A program made the position numbers and the translations under genes. Positions 5,370 through 5,639 of a stretch of DNA of 5,639 nucleotides are shown here, piece after piece. The first letter of the stretch is position 1; every line of letters begins with the position of its first letter. Source of the DNA: DASQUP01 sp035641235. GTDB taxonomy: Bacteria; Actinomycetota; CADDZG01; WHSQ01. The notes under the pieces are model-generated. The model searched no databases. It was not told where the DNA came from and saw only the letters and a list, made by a program, of their open reading frames with translations. Location: assembly GCA_035641235.1 (NCBI GenBank), contig DASQUP010000128.1, forward strand, positions 1-5,639, in the 5' to 3' direction.

Positions 5370-5530
5370 TGCCGCGTCCCATAATGTGAGGCAGGTTTTG
5401 GCGAGCGAAATGCCAGCCTCGCAAGGCCGCAGCGGAGGAGCGTACCTGGAAGGTACGTGACGGAGCGAGAACGCCGCGAGGCGCCGCGGCTTCGCCGCCA
5501 AAACTGGTGAGATGTTGTGGGACGCGGCAC
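5369..5530. repeat. 162-bp nested inverted-repeat element (MITE/REP-like), one long foldback
   Basis: The ends are perfect 13-bp inverted repeats, GTGCCGCGTCCCA (5369-5381) and TGGGACGCGGCAC (5518-5530). In the same register a second arm pair, GTTTTGGCG (5395-5403) and CGCCAAAAC (5496-5504), is also perfect. Over the outer 35 positions 26 are Watson-Crick and 5 are G-U as plus-strand RNA. Inside are GCGAA/TTCGC (5405-5409/5491-5495), GCCTCGC/GCGAGGC (5416-5422/5476-5482) and a central hairpin CGTACCT-GGA-AGGTACG (5441-5457). CGGAG occurs twice (5433, 5461) beside the central hairpin. No protein is encoded and no clear target-site duplication is seen. It fills the space between hemH and the SDR gene and could also end hemH transcription. 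Non-autonomous mobile repeat is the best reading; a structured RNA is the alternative. Confidence 0.75.
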
Positions 5531-5558
5531 GCAGATATCACGGCCGACAGGAGACAGC

Positions 5559-5639
5559 GTGAACATCGACCGAAAAGTCGCCCTCGTCACGGGCGGTGCC
5601 TCCGGATTGGGTCTTGCAACGGCGCGGGCACTTGCGAAG
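5559..5639 (+). CDS. Short-chain dehydrogenase/reductase (SDR), N-terminus only, cut by the right edge
   Basis: Only 27 codons are present. They begin with a beta strand and the classical SDR nucleotide-binding motif TGGASGLG (residues 11-18, pattern TGxxxGxG) within KVALVTGGASGLGLATARAL, so the protein binds NAD(P)(H). The GTG at 5559 has AGGAGA 5 nt upstream, a good ribosome binding site. The substrate cannot be inferred from this part; the TGGASGLG form is common in 3-hydroxyacyl-CoA dehydrogenase-like SDRs but not specific. It follows the inverted-repeat element by 28 bp, so its promoter must lie in that short stretch, inside the element, or upstream in hemH. Confidence 0.88.
   Translation, partial: MNIDRKVALVTGGASGLGLATARALAK

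Noticed and set aside
5531..5558. Possible -10 (around GATATCA) for the SDR gene
   Set aside because: The hexamer TATCAC misses the final T of TAnnnT and no -35 supports it; too weak to annotate.
5209..5590. Minus-strand open frames across the hemH end and the inverted-repeat element
   Set aside because: They run through the foldback element, have no domain pattern, and oppose hemH and the SDR start.

Overview
The window is GC-rich (about 60-65% by eye), with GTG starts, strong G/C bias at third codon positions and long shadow reading frames opposite real genes. The ferrochelatase is of the actinobacterial kind, with a cysteine cluster at its C-terminus, and two promoters look leaderless. 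Together these suggest a high-GC actinomycete (Actinomycetota), perhaps an uncultured lineage. The phylum is an inference and the genus cannot be told.

Layout. Most of the window (319-4263) is a leftward gene series. In order of transcription it is alaX (editing of mischarged alanyl-tRNA), a PspC-domain membrane protein, a LiaF-like membrane protein, a 61-residue two-helix membrane protein, a LOG-family nucleotide phosphoribohydrolase and a type II NADH dehydrogenase (ndh). From PspC to ndh every junction overlaps (ATGA, 20 bp, ATGA, GTGA), so these five genes read as one translationally coupled operon. A candidate leaderless promoter lies directly before the PspC gene. The operon ends just before a striking 44-bp nested palindrome (271-314), probably a terminator or processing hairpin. 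Beyond it, at the left edge, are a small protein-like frame without a start codon (91-231) and the first codons of a membrane protein that leaves the window.

To the right of alaX a 68-bp divergent promoter region drives hemH (4332-5369, coproporphyrin/protoporphyrin ferrochelatase) on the plus strand. The last base of the hemH stop codon is also the first base of a 162-bp nested inverted-repeat element (5369-5530) that looks like a non-autonomous palindromic repeat and would fold into one long hairpin. After it begins a short-chain dehydrogenase/reductase gene, cut by the right edge.

How it fits together. The PspC, LiaF-like and LiaI-like proteins form a plausible cell-envelope stress module, and their genes share one related two-helix membrane hairpin. 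This module is coupled to a respiratory dehydrogenase that also acts at the membrane. The least explained parts are the 162-bp element, the 44-bp palindrome, the shared hairpin in three adjacent genes and the headless small frame. No CRISPR array, transposase gene, rRNA or tRNA was seen.
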